A stretch of DNA of 64,000 nt from Ridgeia piscesae (lineage: Eukaryota > Annelida > Polychaeta > Sabellida > Siboglinidae): NCBI GenBank assembly GCA_025642075.2, contig JAODUO010000950.1:81001-145000 (forward strand). Direction: 5' to 3'. The notes under the pieces are model-generated. The model saw only the letters and a program-made list of their open reading frames with translations. It was not told the origin of the DNA and ran no database searches. Shown here piece after piece: positions 12,501 through 24,099 of the stretch. The position numbers and the translations under genes were made by a program. The first letter of the stretch is position 1. Each line of letters starts with the position of its first letter.

Positions 12501-15500
12501 TGGAGAGAGGGAGGGTGAGAGACAGGAGATGGAGAGAGGGAGGTGAGAGACAGGAGACGGAGAGAGGGAGGGAGAGAGACAGGAGATGGAGAGAGGGAGG
12601 GTGAGAGACAGGAGATGGAGAGAGTGAGGGTGAGAGACAGGAGATGGAGAGAGGGAGGGTGAGAGACAGGAGATGGAGAGAGGGACAGTGAGAGACAGGA
12701 GATGGAGAGAGGGAGGGTGAGAGACAGGAGATGGAGAGAGGGAGGGTGAGAGACAGGAGATGGAGAGAGGGAGGGTGAGAGACAGGAGATGGAGAGAGGG
12801 AGGGTGAGAGACAGGAGATGGAGAGAGGGAGGGTGAGAGACAGGAGATGGAGAGAGGGAGGGTGAGAGACAGGAGATGGAGAGAGGGAGGGTGAGAGACA
12901 GGAGATGGAGAGAGGGAAAGTGAGAGACAGGAGATGGAGAGAGTGAGGGTGAGAGACAGGAGATGGAGAGAGGGAAAGTGAGAGACAGGAGATGGAGAGA
13001 GTCAGGGTGAGAGACAGGAGATGGAGAGAGGGAAAGTGAGAGACAGGAGATGGAGAGAGGCAGGGTGAGAGATAGGAGATGAAGAGAGGGAAAGTGAGAG
13101 ACAGGAGATGGAGAGAGTGAGGGTGAGAGACAGGAGATGGAGAGAGGGAAAGTGAGAGACAGGAGATGGAGAGAGTGAGGGTGAGAGACAGGAGATGGAG
13201 AGAGGGAAAGTGAGAGACAGGAGATGGAGAGAGTGAGGGTGAGAGACAGGAGATGGAGAGAGGAAAGTGAGAGACAGGAGATGGAGAGAGTGAGGGTGAG
13301 AGACAGAAGATGGAGAGAGGGAGGTGAGAGACAGGAGATGGAGAGAGGGAGAGAGAGACAGGAGATGGAGAGAGGGAGGGTGAGAGACAGGAGATGGAGA
13401 GAGTGAGGGTGAGAGACAGGAGATGGAGAGAGGGAGGGTGAGAGACAGGAGATGGAGAGGGACAGTGAGAGACAGGAGATGGAGAGAGGGAGGGTGAGAG
13501 ACAGGAGATGGAGAGAGGGAGGGTGAGAGACAGGAGATGGAGAGAGGGAGGGTGAGAGACAGGAGATGGAGAGAGGGGGGACAGACAGGAGACGGAGAGA
13601 GTGATGGTGAGAGACAGGAGATGGAGAGAGGGAGGGTGAGAGACAGGAGATGGAGAGAGGGAGGTAGAGAGACAGGAGACGCAGAGAGTGAGGGTGAGAG
13701 ACAGGAGATGGAGAGAGGGAGGGTGAGAGACAGGAGATGGAGAGAGGGAAAGTGAGAGACAGGAGATGGAGAGAGTGAGGGTGAGAGACAGGAGATGGAG
13801 AGAGGGAAAGTGAGAGACAGGAGATGGAGAGAGGGAGGTTGAGAGACAGGAGATGGAGAGAGGGAGGGTGAGAGACAGGAGATGGAGAGAGGGAGGGTGA
13901 GAGACAGGAGATGGAGAGAGGGAGGGTGAGAGACAGGAGATGGAGAGAGGGAGGTAGAGAGACAGGAGATGGAGAGAGGGAAAGTGAGAGACAGGAGATG
14001 GAGAGAGTGAGGGTGAGAGACAGGAGATGGAGAGAGGGAAAGTGAGAGACAGGAGATGGAGAGAGGGAGGGTGAGAGACAGGAGATGGAGAGAGGGAGGG
14101 TGAGAGACAGGAGATGGAGAGAGGGAGGTAGAGAGACAGGAGATGGAGAGAGGGAAAGTGAGAGACAGGAGATGGAGAGAGTGAGGGTGAGAGACAGGAG
14201 ATGGAGAGAGGGAAAGTGAGAGACAGGAGATGGAGAGAGTCAGGGTGAGAGACAGGAGATGGAGAGAGGGAAAGTGAGAGACAGGAGATGGAGAGAGGCA
14301 GGGTGAGAGATAGGAGATGAAGAGAGGGAAAGTGAGAGACAGGAGATGGAGAGAGTGAGGGTGAGAGACAGGAGATGGAGAGAGGGAAAGTGAGAAACAG
14401 GAGATGGAGAGAGTGAGGGTGAGAGACAGGAGATGGAGAGAGGGAAAGTGAGAGACAGGAGATGGAGAGAGTGAGGGTGAGAGACAGGAGATGGAGAGAG
14501 GGAAAGTGAGAGACAGGAGATGGAGAGAGTGAGGGTGAGAGACAGGAGATGGAGAGAGGGAAAGTGAGAGACAGGAGATGGAGAGAGTGAGGGTGAGAGA
14601 CAGAAGATGGAGAGAGGGAGGTGAGAGACAGGAGACGGAGAGAGGGAGGGAGAGAGACAGGAGATGGAGAGAGGGAGGGTGAGAGACAGGAGATGGAGAG
14701 AGTGAGGGTGAGAGACAGGAGATGGAGAGAGGGAGGGTGAGAGACAGGAGATGGAGAGGGACAGTGAGAGACAGGAGATGGAGAGAGGGAGGGTGAGAGA
14801 CAGGAGATGGAGAGAGGGAGGGTGAGAGACAGGAGATGGAGAGAGGGAGGGTGAGAGACAGGAGATGGAGAGAGGGGGGACAGACAGGAGACGGAGAGAG
14901 TGATGGTGAGAGACAGGAGATGGAGAGAGGGAGGGTGAGAGACAGGAGATGGAGAGAGGGAGGTAGAGAGACAGGAGACGCAGAGAGTGAGGGTGAGAGA
15001 CAGGAGATGGAGAGAGGGAGGGTGAGAGACAGGAGATGGAGAGAGGGAAAGTGAGAGACAGGAGATGGAGAGAGTGAGGGTGAGAGACAGGAGATGGAGA
15101 GAGGGAAAGTGAGAGACAGGAGATGGAGAGAGGGAGGGTGAGAGACAGGAGATGGAGAGAGGGAGGGTGAGAGACAGGAGATGGAGAGAGGGAGGGTGAG
15201 AGACAGGAGATGGAGAGAGGGAGGGTGAGAGACAGGAGATGGAGAGAGGGAGGTAGAGAGACAGGAGATGGACAGAGGGAAAGTGAGAGACAGGAGATGG
15301 AGAGAGTGAGGGTGAGAGACAGGAGATTGAGAGAGGTAAAGTGAGAGACAGGAGATGGAGAGAGTCAGGGTGAGAGACAGGAGATGGAGAGAGGGAAAGT
15401 GAGAGACAGGAGATGGAGAGAGGGAAAGTGAGAGACAGGAGATGGAGAGAGGGAGGGTGAGAGACAGGAGATGGAGAGAGGGAGGGTGAGAGACAGGAGA

Positions 15501-18500
15501 TGGAGAGAGGGAGGTAGAGAGACAGGAGATGGAGAGAGGGAAAGTGAGAGACAGGAGATTGAGAGAGTGAGGGTGAGAGACAGGAGATGGAGAGAGGGAA
15601 AGTGAGAGACAGGAGATGGAGAGAGTGAGGGTGAGAGACAGGAGATGGAGAGAGGGAAAGTGAGAGACAGGAGATGGAGAGAGTGAGGGTGAGAGACAGG
15701 AGATGGAGAGAGGGAAAGTGAGAGACAGGAGACGGAGAGAGTGAGGGTGAGAGACAGGAGATGGAGAGAGGGAGGGTGAGAGACGGGAGATGGAGAGAGG
15801 GAGGGTGAGAGACAGGAGATGGAGAGAGGGAGGGTGAGAGACAGGAGATGGAGAGATGGAGGGTGAGAGACAGGAGATGGAGAGAGGGATGGTGATAAAT
15901 AGGAGATGGAGAGAGAGAGGGAGAGAGAAGTACAAACAAATTCTACTCACATTGTCATGTGATAATGATAAATACCTGTACATGGAACAAAGGTTACAGC
16001 ATCCACCTGTCGTTTATATTACAGCAAAGTCACCTGCAAGTGCTGGGTCATGGCCGCCGTCTCTACGGACACACGGCGGCCATTGTGGCTCTGTATGTGT
16101 GCAAGCCATTCAGCATAATGGTCAGTGCCTCGCTTGACCACACCTGCATCATCTGGGACATCAACAGGTAACTGGACGTCACCAGTCTTGTGATGTCATA
16201 TTTCATCGTCAATAGATTTGTTGTTACAACGCATCATTAACACATGTTCTGTACCTGTGTCTGTGTGAACTCTAGCATGTGGAACTGCAGGAAATAAAAT
16301 GTTATTAGCCAAGACACTGGTTTATCACCAAGTAATTTGGAACGTTTCTTTACTGTTTTGCAAATGTGTGTTATGATAATAGTAATGAAAAGTAATTAAT
16401 ATAAACTGTTGGTATTAAAAACAACTACCGGGGTAATTAATATAAACTATTGATATTAAAACAATCATTATTGAAGTTGGAATTCACAGAACAGCTTATG
16501 TGATGGTAACTCTCCATAATGTCTTCATAATGTCTGTGTTAAATTTTTTTCTTCAATTTACTTCTAAGAAAAAAAACCTGTTCTACCTGGTGTCTGTGCC
16601 AGGGGAAGTAAAATATCTCATGAAGGGAAATGGAAAAACCTATCATGGACTCACTAAGCATGGACCTCATTGTATAAACATCCATATTTAGGGAACATAT
16701 CATTATATAATGTTCTTCCCTTATTGCTCTATTTACGTTATTTATTTCTGTTATTTGCCTTGATTTGATTTGTATATTATTGTAAAGAATAAATTTGATT
16801 TAGTTTTATTTTATTTGCAATAATGTCCAAAAAAGTCCCATGAATGAGAGAAGTGGAGGTAGACAATTATTGGCTTCTCGAAAAGTCTAAAGCTTCCTAT
16901 TCGATTTGCCATCTTACATTTGAAGCTTTTGATTACAATCTGGTTAAACCTGTATAAATTAAAATAAATGTTATCGTCCCAGTAAGACGACCATGTCTGC
17001 TCCACCAGGTGGTGTCTGGCAGGAGACGTTCCTAGAACTGACTGAGTGACTTGTCTACTGTTGTAGATTGTGTTACGTGCGCTCTGTCACAGACCATAGA
17101 TACGCCCTGACCTGCGTCACTGTCAGTGACACACTTGGTGACATTGCTTCGGTCAGTCACACAGGTGAGATGTGACCCTTCTTCCTTACTTACAAGTACA
17201 TCATGTCGGGGAACGGGGCAACCTTTGTTTATTTGGTCATTGAAATATATTTTGGAAAAATTGATGATTGGGGCCAGTCACCTATGTTAAGACAAGAACA
17301 TTGCGATCCTTTGTGGTGCCCGGCCACTGCATTTCAACAGTCTTGCTTGTAGAAAATGACAGTTACCTCCGCTGAAATGTTAAAAAAATATGTTAGATTG
17401 TTTCCATATGACGGTTTAGTTAGGTGCAGGAATGGTGCTGTGTGGCCTACTCGACATGTGGCCAACAGCCTTCCCAGGTATTGCTTGAGTTACTTATCCA
17501 ACCTCCATATGTATTTTGTCAAAGTCTAAATCTGTGACCACAAAAGTGGACCTACTAGATCACACACAAAATTATGGTCAGTACATGCAAACATAACGGA
17601 GATGTGGTTCCACCAACAAACCAACCAATCAACAAACCAACAAACAGAGAAACACTGTTTTATATTATAGATTACCCGTAGTAAGCTTGAGCTAGTATAA
17701 CATTGAAAATAGTGTCTGCGATTTCAGTACATCTCATTAAACAGTTTAAAAGCATGTTTTCTTTGATACACCCATACGTAGAGTCTGATGTAGATGATAG
17801 ATGTAGTCGTTGACTTTGTGTCTTGTCTTCTGTCCACAGACCATGGCAGTTGTCTGATGCTGCACACAGTGAACGCACAGCACATCTCTAGTGTCGAGTG
17901 TGAGGAACTCATCCTGTGTCTGGCCTGCTCCACGGCACCAGAGGGACGCTCTGTCAACGTCATCGCAGGCGGACTCAGCAACGGTGTCATTCGGTACGTC
18001 TTTGGGTCTGTCTCTTGCATGAGCAAGGCAATCGCATTGGTTGTATCAAGATTGAACTTACTTACTCATCATGGTAGACATAGCTGATAACGTATCATGT
18101 ATGTAGAGCTATGTGTTTGTCTAAGATTGTGTCCAGCACTTTCGATACAGTATTTATGCAATGTTTGAAGGAGTTTCCATTGTTTCAAGTCGTCTCTGTG
18201 TTGTCTCTTTCAGACTGTGGAGTTCGTGGGACCTGGTGGTAGTCAGAGACATCAGGTGGAAGAATTTCACCAGACCAGTCATCAGGTGGGTCTTTGGTTG
18301 GCCTCTGTATTGCTCCCTCCCTCCGTCCCTCCGTCCCTCCGTCCCTCCGTCCCTCCCTCCCTCCTCCCTCCGTCCGTCCGTCCGTCCGTCCGTCCGTCCG
18401 TCCGTCCGTCCGTCCGTCCGTCCGTCCGTCCGTCCGTCCGTCCGTCCGTCCGTCCCTCCTCCTCCCTCCCTCCTCTCCTCCCTCCCTGCCTCCCTCCCTG

Positions 18501-18934
18501 CCTCCCTCCCTCCCTGCCTCCCTCCCTCCCTGCCTCCCTCCCTCCCTCCCTCCCTGCCTCCCTCCCTGCCTCCTCCCTCCTCCTCCCTCCTCCCTCCCTC
18601 CCTCCCTCCCTCCCTCCCTCCCTGCCTCCCTCCCTCCCTCCCTCCCTCCCTCCCTCCCTGCCTCCCTCCCTCCCTCGAGAATGGACGTTTATACAAATTG
18701 TTGACGCAGCTACAGAGAAAGCATGTTTGCCAATATTCAGATTAGTACAAACATAGTTTAAATAAAACACTGTAATGACCAACTGATGACCATGCATACC
18801 TCCATTGTAGCCTCACTTTCACGCCGGATGCACAACGCCTCTTTGCGGCCAACACCGACGGCACGGTGGTGGTGTGGGAACTGCCGGTGACACGCGGCTC
18901 CAGCAAAGACGTCATCTTCATCCCCTTCCTGTGA
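501..18934 (+). CDS. LYST: LYST orthologue (lysosomal trafficking regulator), 3' part: PH-BEACH-WD40 region, 16 exons
   Basis: LYST is a giant BEACH-family scaffold protein that controls the size and fission of lysosomes and lysosome-related organelles; loss in mammals causes Chediak-Higashi syndrome. Sixteen exons (listed separately) splice in phase to 737 codons plus a TGA stop. Order: PH-like domain (exons 1 to early 3), BEACH domain (3 to 9), WD40 propeller (10 to 16). Diagnostic segments are [59 protein letters not shown] and [19 protein letters not shown]. From memory these fit LYST better than WDFY3, neurobeachin, NSMAF or WDR81. The gene is 5'-truncated by the window edge, so the long N-terminal ARM/HEAT-like part is outside. 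Introns run from about 280 bp (exon 5 of 8107-8299 upstream neighbour excluded) to 5.8 kb; the largest is inflated by a 29-bp minisatellite. No frameshift or premature stop was seen in the exons, so the gene looks functional. Confidence 0.95.
1415..1577 (+). repeat. 27-bp minisatellite, about 6 copies, abutting a splice acceptor
   Basis: Unit gatgtgtttgatgagaacc + tgatgaga, spaced exactly 27 bp (for example atgtgtttgatgag at 1443 and 1470). The last unit mutates into gatgtgttttgcag, the acceptor of the next LYST exon. Because 27 is a multiple of 3 it is open in frame, but it is intronic. Confidence 0.9.
1591..1743 (+). CDS. LYST: LYST exon 2 (PH-like domain core)
   Basis: Acceptor gttttgcag|acc, donor acgcag|gtatat; 51 codons, phase 0 to 0. 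It contains [20 protein letters not shown] and [10 protein letters not shown], the typical PH-BEACH run of arginine-rich strand, ALEIF strand and TNGKT turn that precedes BEACH domains. It joins exon 3 as ..[13 protein letters not shown]. Confidence 0.92.
1744..2813 (+). other. LYST intron, nothing recognised
   Basis: AT-rich intron with no repeat array or recognisable element. A 90-codon open stretch at 2476-2748 has no similarity I recognise and lies inside the intron. Confidence 0.6.
2814..3058 (+). CDS. LYST: LYST exon 3 (PH end and start of BEACH domain)
   Basis: Acceptor cccccactag|gac, donor tcctacag|gttcgt; phase 0 to 2. The segment [20 protein letters not shown] followed by [11 protein letters not shown] is the BEACH signature. 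The residues [12 protein letters not shown] are those expected for LYST, whereas neurobeachin has AGRTYNDLNQYP. Confidence 0.97.
3129..3495 (-). mobile_element. 3' fragment of an RTE-like non-LTR retrotransposon, antisense in LYST intron
   Basis: On the minus strand the frame reads [16 protein letters not shown], then [11 protein letters not shown], then PRGRWMDCV, and after a +1 shift [11 protein letters not shown] and a stop. This is the standard C-terminal end of RTE-group LINE reverse transcriptases (RWxGHxxR ... GRPxxRW ... ADPT). The element ends in a short GAAGAAG-type tail at 3129-3140 (ttcttcttcttcc on the plus strand), which supports a 5'-truncated LINE insertion. The clade is a judgement by eye. 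Confidence 0.85.
3496..4325 (+). other. Rest of LYST intron, nothing recognised
   Basis: AT-rich sequence between the LINE fragment and the next exon. No array, hairpin or conserved coding segment was noticed; the open stretches at 3590-3814 and 3811-4026 resemble nothing known to me. Confidence 0.55.
4326..4392 (+). CDS. LYST: LYST exon 4 (BEACH)
   Basis: Acceptor ctctttcag|gaacc, donor acaag|gtgaat; 67 bp. It completes the split Arg codon ([14 protein letters not shown]) and ends DKYK. It aligns with the YRNLSKPIAVQ segment of vertebrate LYST. Confidence 0.95.
4839..5140 (+). repeat. Degenerate pyrimidine-rich tandem repeat before exon 5
   Basis: Copies beginning ttaactcaccc or ttaattcaccc at 4839, 4898, 4933 and 4969, then decayed copies, interleaved with tgctcaacttaccct-like runs. 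Spacing is irregular (59, 35, 36 bp). The run continues as a C/T-rich tract up to the exon 5 acceptor at 5150. Confidence 0.6.
5151..5310 (+). CDS. LYST: LYST exon 5 (BEACH core)
   Basis: Acceptor gtgtccag|tac, donor taccaag|gtcagt; phase 0 to 1. It carries [19 protein letters not shown] and [11 protein letters not shown], a hallmark BEACH block with the LYST-type [11 protein letters not shown] wording. Confidence 0.97.
5311..5992 (+). other. LYST intron, nothing recognised
   Basis: No repeat array or transposon end noticed; ordinary AT-rich intron with poly-T stretches. Confidence 0.5.
5993..6115 (+). CDS. LYST: LYST exon 6 (BEACH)
   Basis: Acceptor cattgcag|acaac, donor aatgaag|gtaaga; phase 1 to 1. 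Reads [18 protein letters not shown] then [20 protein letters not shown]. The [14 protein letters not shown] block is conserved across BEACH proteins. Confidence 0.96.
6371..6519. repeat. Complex (TA)n microsatellite with palindromic core
   Basis: Three AT runs interrupted by aaatata, atcata and cagacttaaaaacatat. The last run is bounded by acttaaaaacatatat (from 6455) and its complement atatatgtttttaagact (to 6530), so it can fold as a long hairpin. Confidence 0.9.
6871..7088 (+). CDS. LYST: LYST exon 7 (BEACH)
   Basis: Acceptor tatttcag|ggttc, donor cctgca|gtaagc; phase 1 to 0. Contains [47 protein letters not shown] and AINVFHPA. These are BEACH helices and the conserved WIDLIFGxKQxG motif. 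Confidence 0.97.
7172..7408 (+). repeat. 29-bp minisatellite, 8 copies
   Basis: Unit gaacatgattggtccaggg + ttgtgttgag, exact 29-bp spacing (acatgattgg at 7211 and 7240). Copies mostly alternate GAGGAAC, GAAGAAC and GAAGGAC starts, suggesting a 58-bp dimer as the amplified unit. Intronic. Confidence 0.92.
7633..7803 (+). CDS. LYST: LYST exon 8 (end of BEACH)
   Basis: Acceptor gtttcag|acatac, donor agccag|gtaggg; phase 0 to 0, 57 codons. It includes [37 protein letters not shown] and a Gly/Arg-rich tail. [12 protein letters not shown] is LYST-specific wording; WDFY3 has INNFGQIPKQLF. Confidence 0.97.
8107..8299 (+). CDS. LYST: LYST exon 9 (BEACH to WD40 linker)
   Basis: Acceptor tattgcag|ctacag, donor gagaaag|gtctgt; phase 0 to 1. 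[20 protein letters not shown] matches the GLKWGEYVGSP segment of vertebrate LYST. It continues with the first propeller strands (LIVMYSKEK). Confidence 0.96.
8300..9411 (+). other. LYST intron, nothing recognised
   Basis: No array or transposon found. A locally GC-richer patch at about 8990-9180 (with cacgtgat, gcgtgatcatgc and ccacgcc words) could be regulatory, but there is no independent support. Confidence 0.45.
9412..9548 (+). CDS. LYST: LYST exon 10 (WD40)
   Basis: Acceptor ctgtgcag|gtgtc, donor gaacag|gtacag; phase 1 to 0. The segment [19 protein letters not shown] parallels the SWGYADNILRLKSK segment of LYST; PAVNFLH follows. Confidence 0.95.
9549..10113 (+). other. LYST intron, nothing recognised
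   Basis: AT-rich; contains a 12-A run at 9795 and short A-rich stretches only. Confidence 0.5.
10114..10212 (+). CDS. LYST: LYST exon 11 (WD40)
   Basis: Acceptor ccgccag|gtgacg, donor ctccaag|gtaggg; 33 codons, phase 0 to 0. Reads [20 protein letters not shown] then [13 protein letters not shown], matching the VTSCAWVPDSCQLF propeller blade of LYST. Its last 19 bp and its donor are duplicated downstream (see repeat at 10194-10458). Confidence 0.95.
10194..10458 (+). repeat. Tandem duplication of exon 11 3' end plus donor and early intron
   Basis: The block caagttcaacccctccaag|gtaggg starts at 10194 and again at 10309. A third copy at 10440 reads caagttcagcccctccaag|gtcatt and has lost the donor consensus. 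The roughly 115-131 bp units share gataaaccctcattta and ggctctcagttatgaagccc in the same order. Confidence 0.9.
10855..11179 (+). repeat. Degenerate purine-rich edge of the minisatellite
   Basis: A/G-rich sequence (gggagggaaggagagagggag-like words) with no fixed period. It is probably the decayed flank of the 29-bp array that follows. Confidence 0.6.
11180..15915 (+). repeat. Large 29-bp minisatellite (about 160 copies) in LYST intron
   Basis: Unit gagggtgagagacaggaga + tggagagagg, period 29 bp (caggagatgg at 12841, 12870, 12899). Variants swap gagggtgag for gaaagtgag, gacagtgag, gaggtagag or gggggacag. The strand is almost pure purine. Because 29 is not a multiple of 3, one reading frame cycles through all three phases every 87 bp. 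No phase creates a stop on the minus strand, hence an artefactual antisense open frame of over 1,700 codons. Blocks of about 1.24-1.30 kb recur, showing segmental duplication within the array. Confidence 0.97.
16025..16167 (+). CDS. LYST: LYST exon 12 (WD40)
   Basis: Acceptor atattacag|caaag, donor tcaacag|gtaact; phase 0 to 2. [20 protein letters not shown] then [18 protein letters not shown]. The IWDINR ending is a canonical WD repeat, and VCKPxSI is LYST-specific. It lies about 110 bp after the end of the minisatellite. Confidence 0.97.
16168..17066 (+). other. LYST intron, nothing recognised
   Basis: AT-rich. A near-duplicate pair ggtaattaatataaactattgatatt / agtaattaatataaactgttggtatt (about 16391 and 16433) is the only repeat noticed. 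Confidence 0.5.
17067..17164 (+). CDS. LYST: LYST exon 13 (WD40)
   Basis: Acceptor ctgttgtag|attgtg, donor cacacag|gtgaga; phase 2 to 1. Completes [18 protein letters not shown] then [15 protein letters not shown]. It aligns with the LCYVQSLAGHKSPVTAV and SGDIATV segments of LYST. Confidence 0.95.
17840..17993 (+). CDS. LYST: LYST exon 14 (WD40)
   Basis: Acceptor gtccacag|accat, donor cattcg|gtacgt; phase 1 to 2. It ends with [18 protein letters not shown], nearly the same as the EGVSINVIAGGLENGIVR of vertebrate LYST. Confidence 0.97.
18214..18285 (+). CDS. LYST: LYST exon 15 (WD40)
   Basis: Acceptor ctctttcag|actgtg, donor catcag|gtgggt; phase 2 to 2. Joined to exon 14 it gives [18 protein letters not shown], a WD blade. 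It is followed directly by a compound microsatellite in the intron. Confidence 0.95.
18310..18676 (+). repeat. Compound tetranucleotide microsatellite (CCCT/CCGT/CCTG)
   Basis: (ccctccgt)n, then about 25 uninterrupted ccgt units (18370-18452), then (ccct)n mixed with cctg. Begins 25 bp after the exon 15 donor. Confidence 0.95.
18811..18934 (+). CDS. LYST: LYST terminal exon 16 (last WD blade and stop)
   Basis: Acceptor ccattgtag|cctcac; phase 2 in. [20 protein letters not shown] then [12 protein letters not shown], then IFIPFL and TGA at 18932-18934. The TANSDGTVIAW blade and the short hydrophobic C-terminus match LYST. Confidence 0.96.
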
Positions 18935-19995
18935 TGGCAGACTCACCGATGACGTCTTGTGATATCAGCGAAGATATCACCTTATCTTATTCCTCTGACA
19001 GACTGGGGACATCCACGTACTCAGAGTTGACACTCATTGTTGACGTCATTTAACATCAGCACCAACGTAATCTTCATCTTGTTTATCTGATGGCTTATAT
19101 AAAACAAACTGACGAAATCCGTGTAGGAAGAGTTTACGGATTCGTTAACATTACTTGATGATCACGTGACATGACGTGATATAATCGCTGTGATGTGTTT
19201 GGATACCTCATCGAATCGCTGGACGAGATTAGGGTCTGTTTGAAGCACACACAATGCAATCGCAGTAGCAGTTCATTATTTGTGCTACCGGGCAGGTCAC
19301 TCTGTCATTGTCTTTGTGATATTTTATGTACCTCAAGAACTGTTTATGAAGATGCAGTTGTTGACAAATTGGTCATATTTACAGAGTGAATGCTACGCAG
19401 GGAGATTATGTTTACGTGTCTTGTCTTTTAGGAATTTGTGAACAACTAATGATAGTAAAATGACGGCGATCGTTGAGCGTGATGTGATGCAGGGAAGCTG
19501 ACTGTTAGAGTACGTGTGAGAATACACGTCATTACTTCATACTCTTGCTCTGACCTTGGAACAGATGCTTGACTCGTTGATCTCAGTGTTATGTCATCTG
19601 TTCTCTGGCCTTATTTGTCAGGTTTATTGTACCGGTGACTTTGTAGCTGTAGTGAATGCAACAGTGAATGTGACGTGTCAACAACGAAACGTTCTGCGAT
19701 TGTATCTGGTGGACTGCTGCAATGTGACCTGTGATTATGTCAACATCACCAATGCACTGCATGATGAGTTTGTTTTGCAGCTAATTGAATTGCCAGAATT
19801 AATGTTCATAAAATAGTAGCCACACAGGATGTTGGAAGCCATCGTTGTGTGCCAAGTATCATAAACTACTGTGTATGGGTAAATGCATTAAGGTATTTTA
19901 TATAATTACAGCACATTTCAGGCCATTGTTAACTCGCTGTTTTGTTTGACATTCCACTTTGAGGTAATGTTCGTATTCATGTTCATGACATCGGG
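18935..19995 (+). other. LYST 3' untranslated region and downstream sequence
   Basis: No coding segment recognised. No clear AATAAA lies close to the stop; the first plausible one noticed is at about 20828 (gaataaaaat), so the 3' end is unassigned. Confidence 0.4.
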
Positions 19996-22130
<2,135 letters not shown>

Positions 22131-22139
22131 TCGTGGGTG

Positions 22140-22420
22140 ATATACCGGCGTGCATGTTTCGGAGAAGATTAGCAGAAGGTGCGGCAAGTGCGATCCCGGA
22201 AACGGCGGACAAACGCATTGTCCTCCGCGTGAATGCGGCGTTTCCGGGAAGGCGCAATAACAACATTCGCCGGGAAATCGATTGTTTCTATGCCGACGAC
22301 CGCAGCGGTCGATTCGTGCCACGGGCTGTGTGGGAGGCACTAGTCTCGCGCACAACACCGGCGGATTATATCGTCGTGACATCGACAGTGTACGCGTCGT
22401 ACAGATCTCTCGTACATACA
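22140..22420. other. CpG-rich, GC-rich island
   Basis: Dense CpG (cccggaaacggcgg, gaatgcggcgtttccggg, gccgacgaccgcagcgg) in an AT-rich setting. It spans most of a 100-codon open frame (22133-22435) that matches nothing known to me. It contains cccggaaacg and its complement cgtttccggg about 45 bp apart. It could be an unmethylated regulatory island or a decayed coding fragment. Confidence 0.4.
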
Positions 22421-23044
22421 GTGTGGATTGTTTAGATATCAGGAGGGATACTACCGCCTTAACATGTTTTAATACGGATTTTCTTCAAGTGTTTTTCTTT
22501 TTGTATGTGTTCATCACGTACAATTGAATGAAACATTTACAATGGCCAGACAGATACTGTTATGTTAGGTGTATTGACTCCAGAATAGAGCGGGTTTGGT
22601 TTGGTGTTCGTAGTGTGAACGGTGGTGACACCCTATCGAAATATGACCGGTTAGTCGGTGCAAAATGTTATACGTAGTTAGTACTAGTTACCGGGATATA
22701 ATGTATGGATATAACAGGAATTTTAAGTCGAAACGTATTTCATCAAACAATATGACCAACATTGGCCCACGAAGATGGGCGGTAAAACGCCACACTTTTA
22801 TAGTTATATTTCGCATGATTGGTTAACAGAGTGAATGACATGGACATAACGTTCGTCAGCGCGACCATCTTCGCCAAGCTGTGGACCGATTCTGGATACA
22901 CGGATAACGTGTTTATTTGAAATTACTACACATTGTGTACACTAGCAGATAATTATCAGAACACAAATACTTGTCCAAACGTCAAATAGTTTAATAAGTT
23001 CATTCATATATTTACATGTAGCCCTTATTCATATTATATATTTA

Positions 23045-23049
<5 letters not shown>

Positions 23050-23092
<43 letters not shown>
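23050..23092. repeat. (TA)n microsatellite
   Basis: About 21 TA units. Confidence 0.95.
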
Positions 23093-23097
<5 letters not shown>

Positions 23098-23186
23098 ATT
23101 ATTCTTTGCTGTCATAGTGTCGATGATGACATCAGTGTAGGGTTTCGTCACTGATGCAGTCCTTATTCATATTATATCCATTTTAT

Positions 23187-24006
<820 letters not shown>

Positions 24007-24014
24007 TGACGTCA
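24007..24014 (+). promoter_or_regulatory. Consensus cAMP response element
   Basis: Perfect palindromic TGACGTCA about 85 bp before a strong splice donor (aaaacg|gtgagtac at 24099/24100). It is well placed as a promoter element for SCG5. CREs are common in neuroendocrine gene promoters; function here is inferred. Confidence 0.5.
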
Positions 24015-24029
24015 GTTCGTCCGGTCAGC

Positions 24030-24099
24030 CATCTTTTAGTGTTGTCTTTCCGAACCGGACCGCAGATTCACGCTTATTCAGCGAGTTGAAAGGAAAACG
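24030..24099 (+). other. SCG5: Probable SCG5 5' non-coding exon (start approximate)
   Basis: The donor aaaacg|gtgagtac is near consensus and no coding exon lies upstream. The first coding exon has its own acceptor (ggtttcag at 25711-25718) just 10 bp before the ATG, so a spliced leader exon is expected. The transcription start is not determined. Confidence 0.4.

Noticed and set aside
10783..15939. 1,718-codon antisense open frame rich in Ser, Leu, Pro and His
   Set aside because: It is the translation of the 29-bp minisatellite. 29 bp cycles all three phases and none has a stop, so every frame on that strand is open. There is no start context, codon bias or splice support, and it lies in a LYST intron.
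501..18934. Assignment of the BEACH gene to WDFY3, neurobeachin or WDR81
   Set aside because: Key segments ([45 protein letters not shown]) agree with LYST and differ from the other BEACH families as I remember them.
22133..22435. 100-codon open frame in the CpG-rich island as a gene
   Set aside because: No recognisable family, no splice sites, and high GC alone lowers stop frequency. Kept only as an island.
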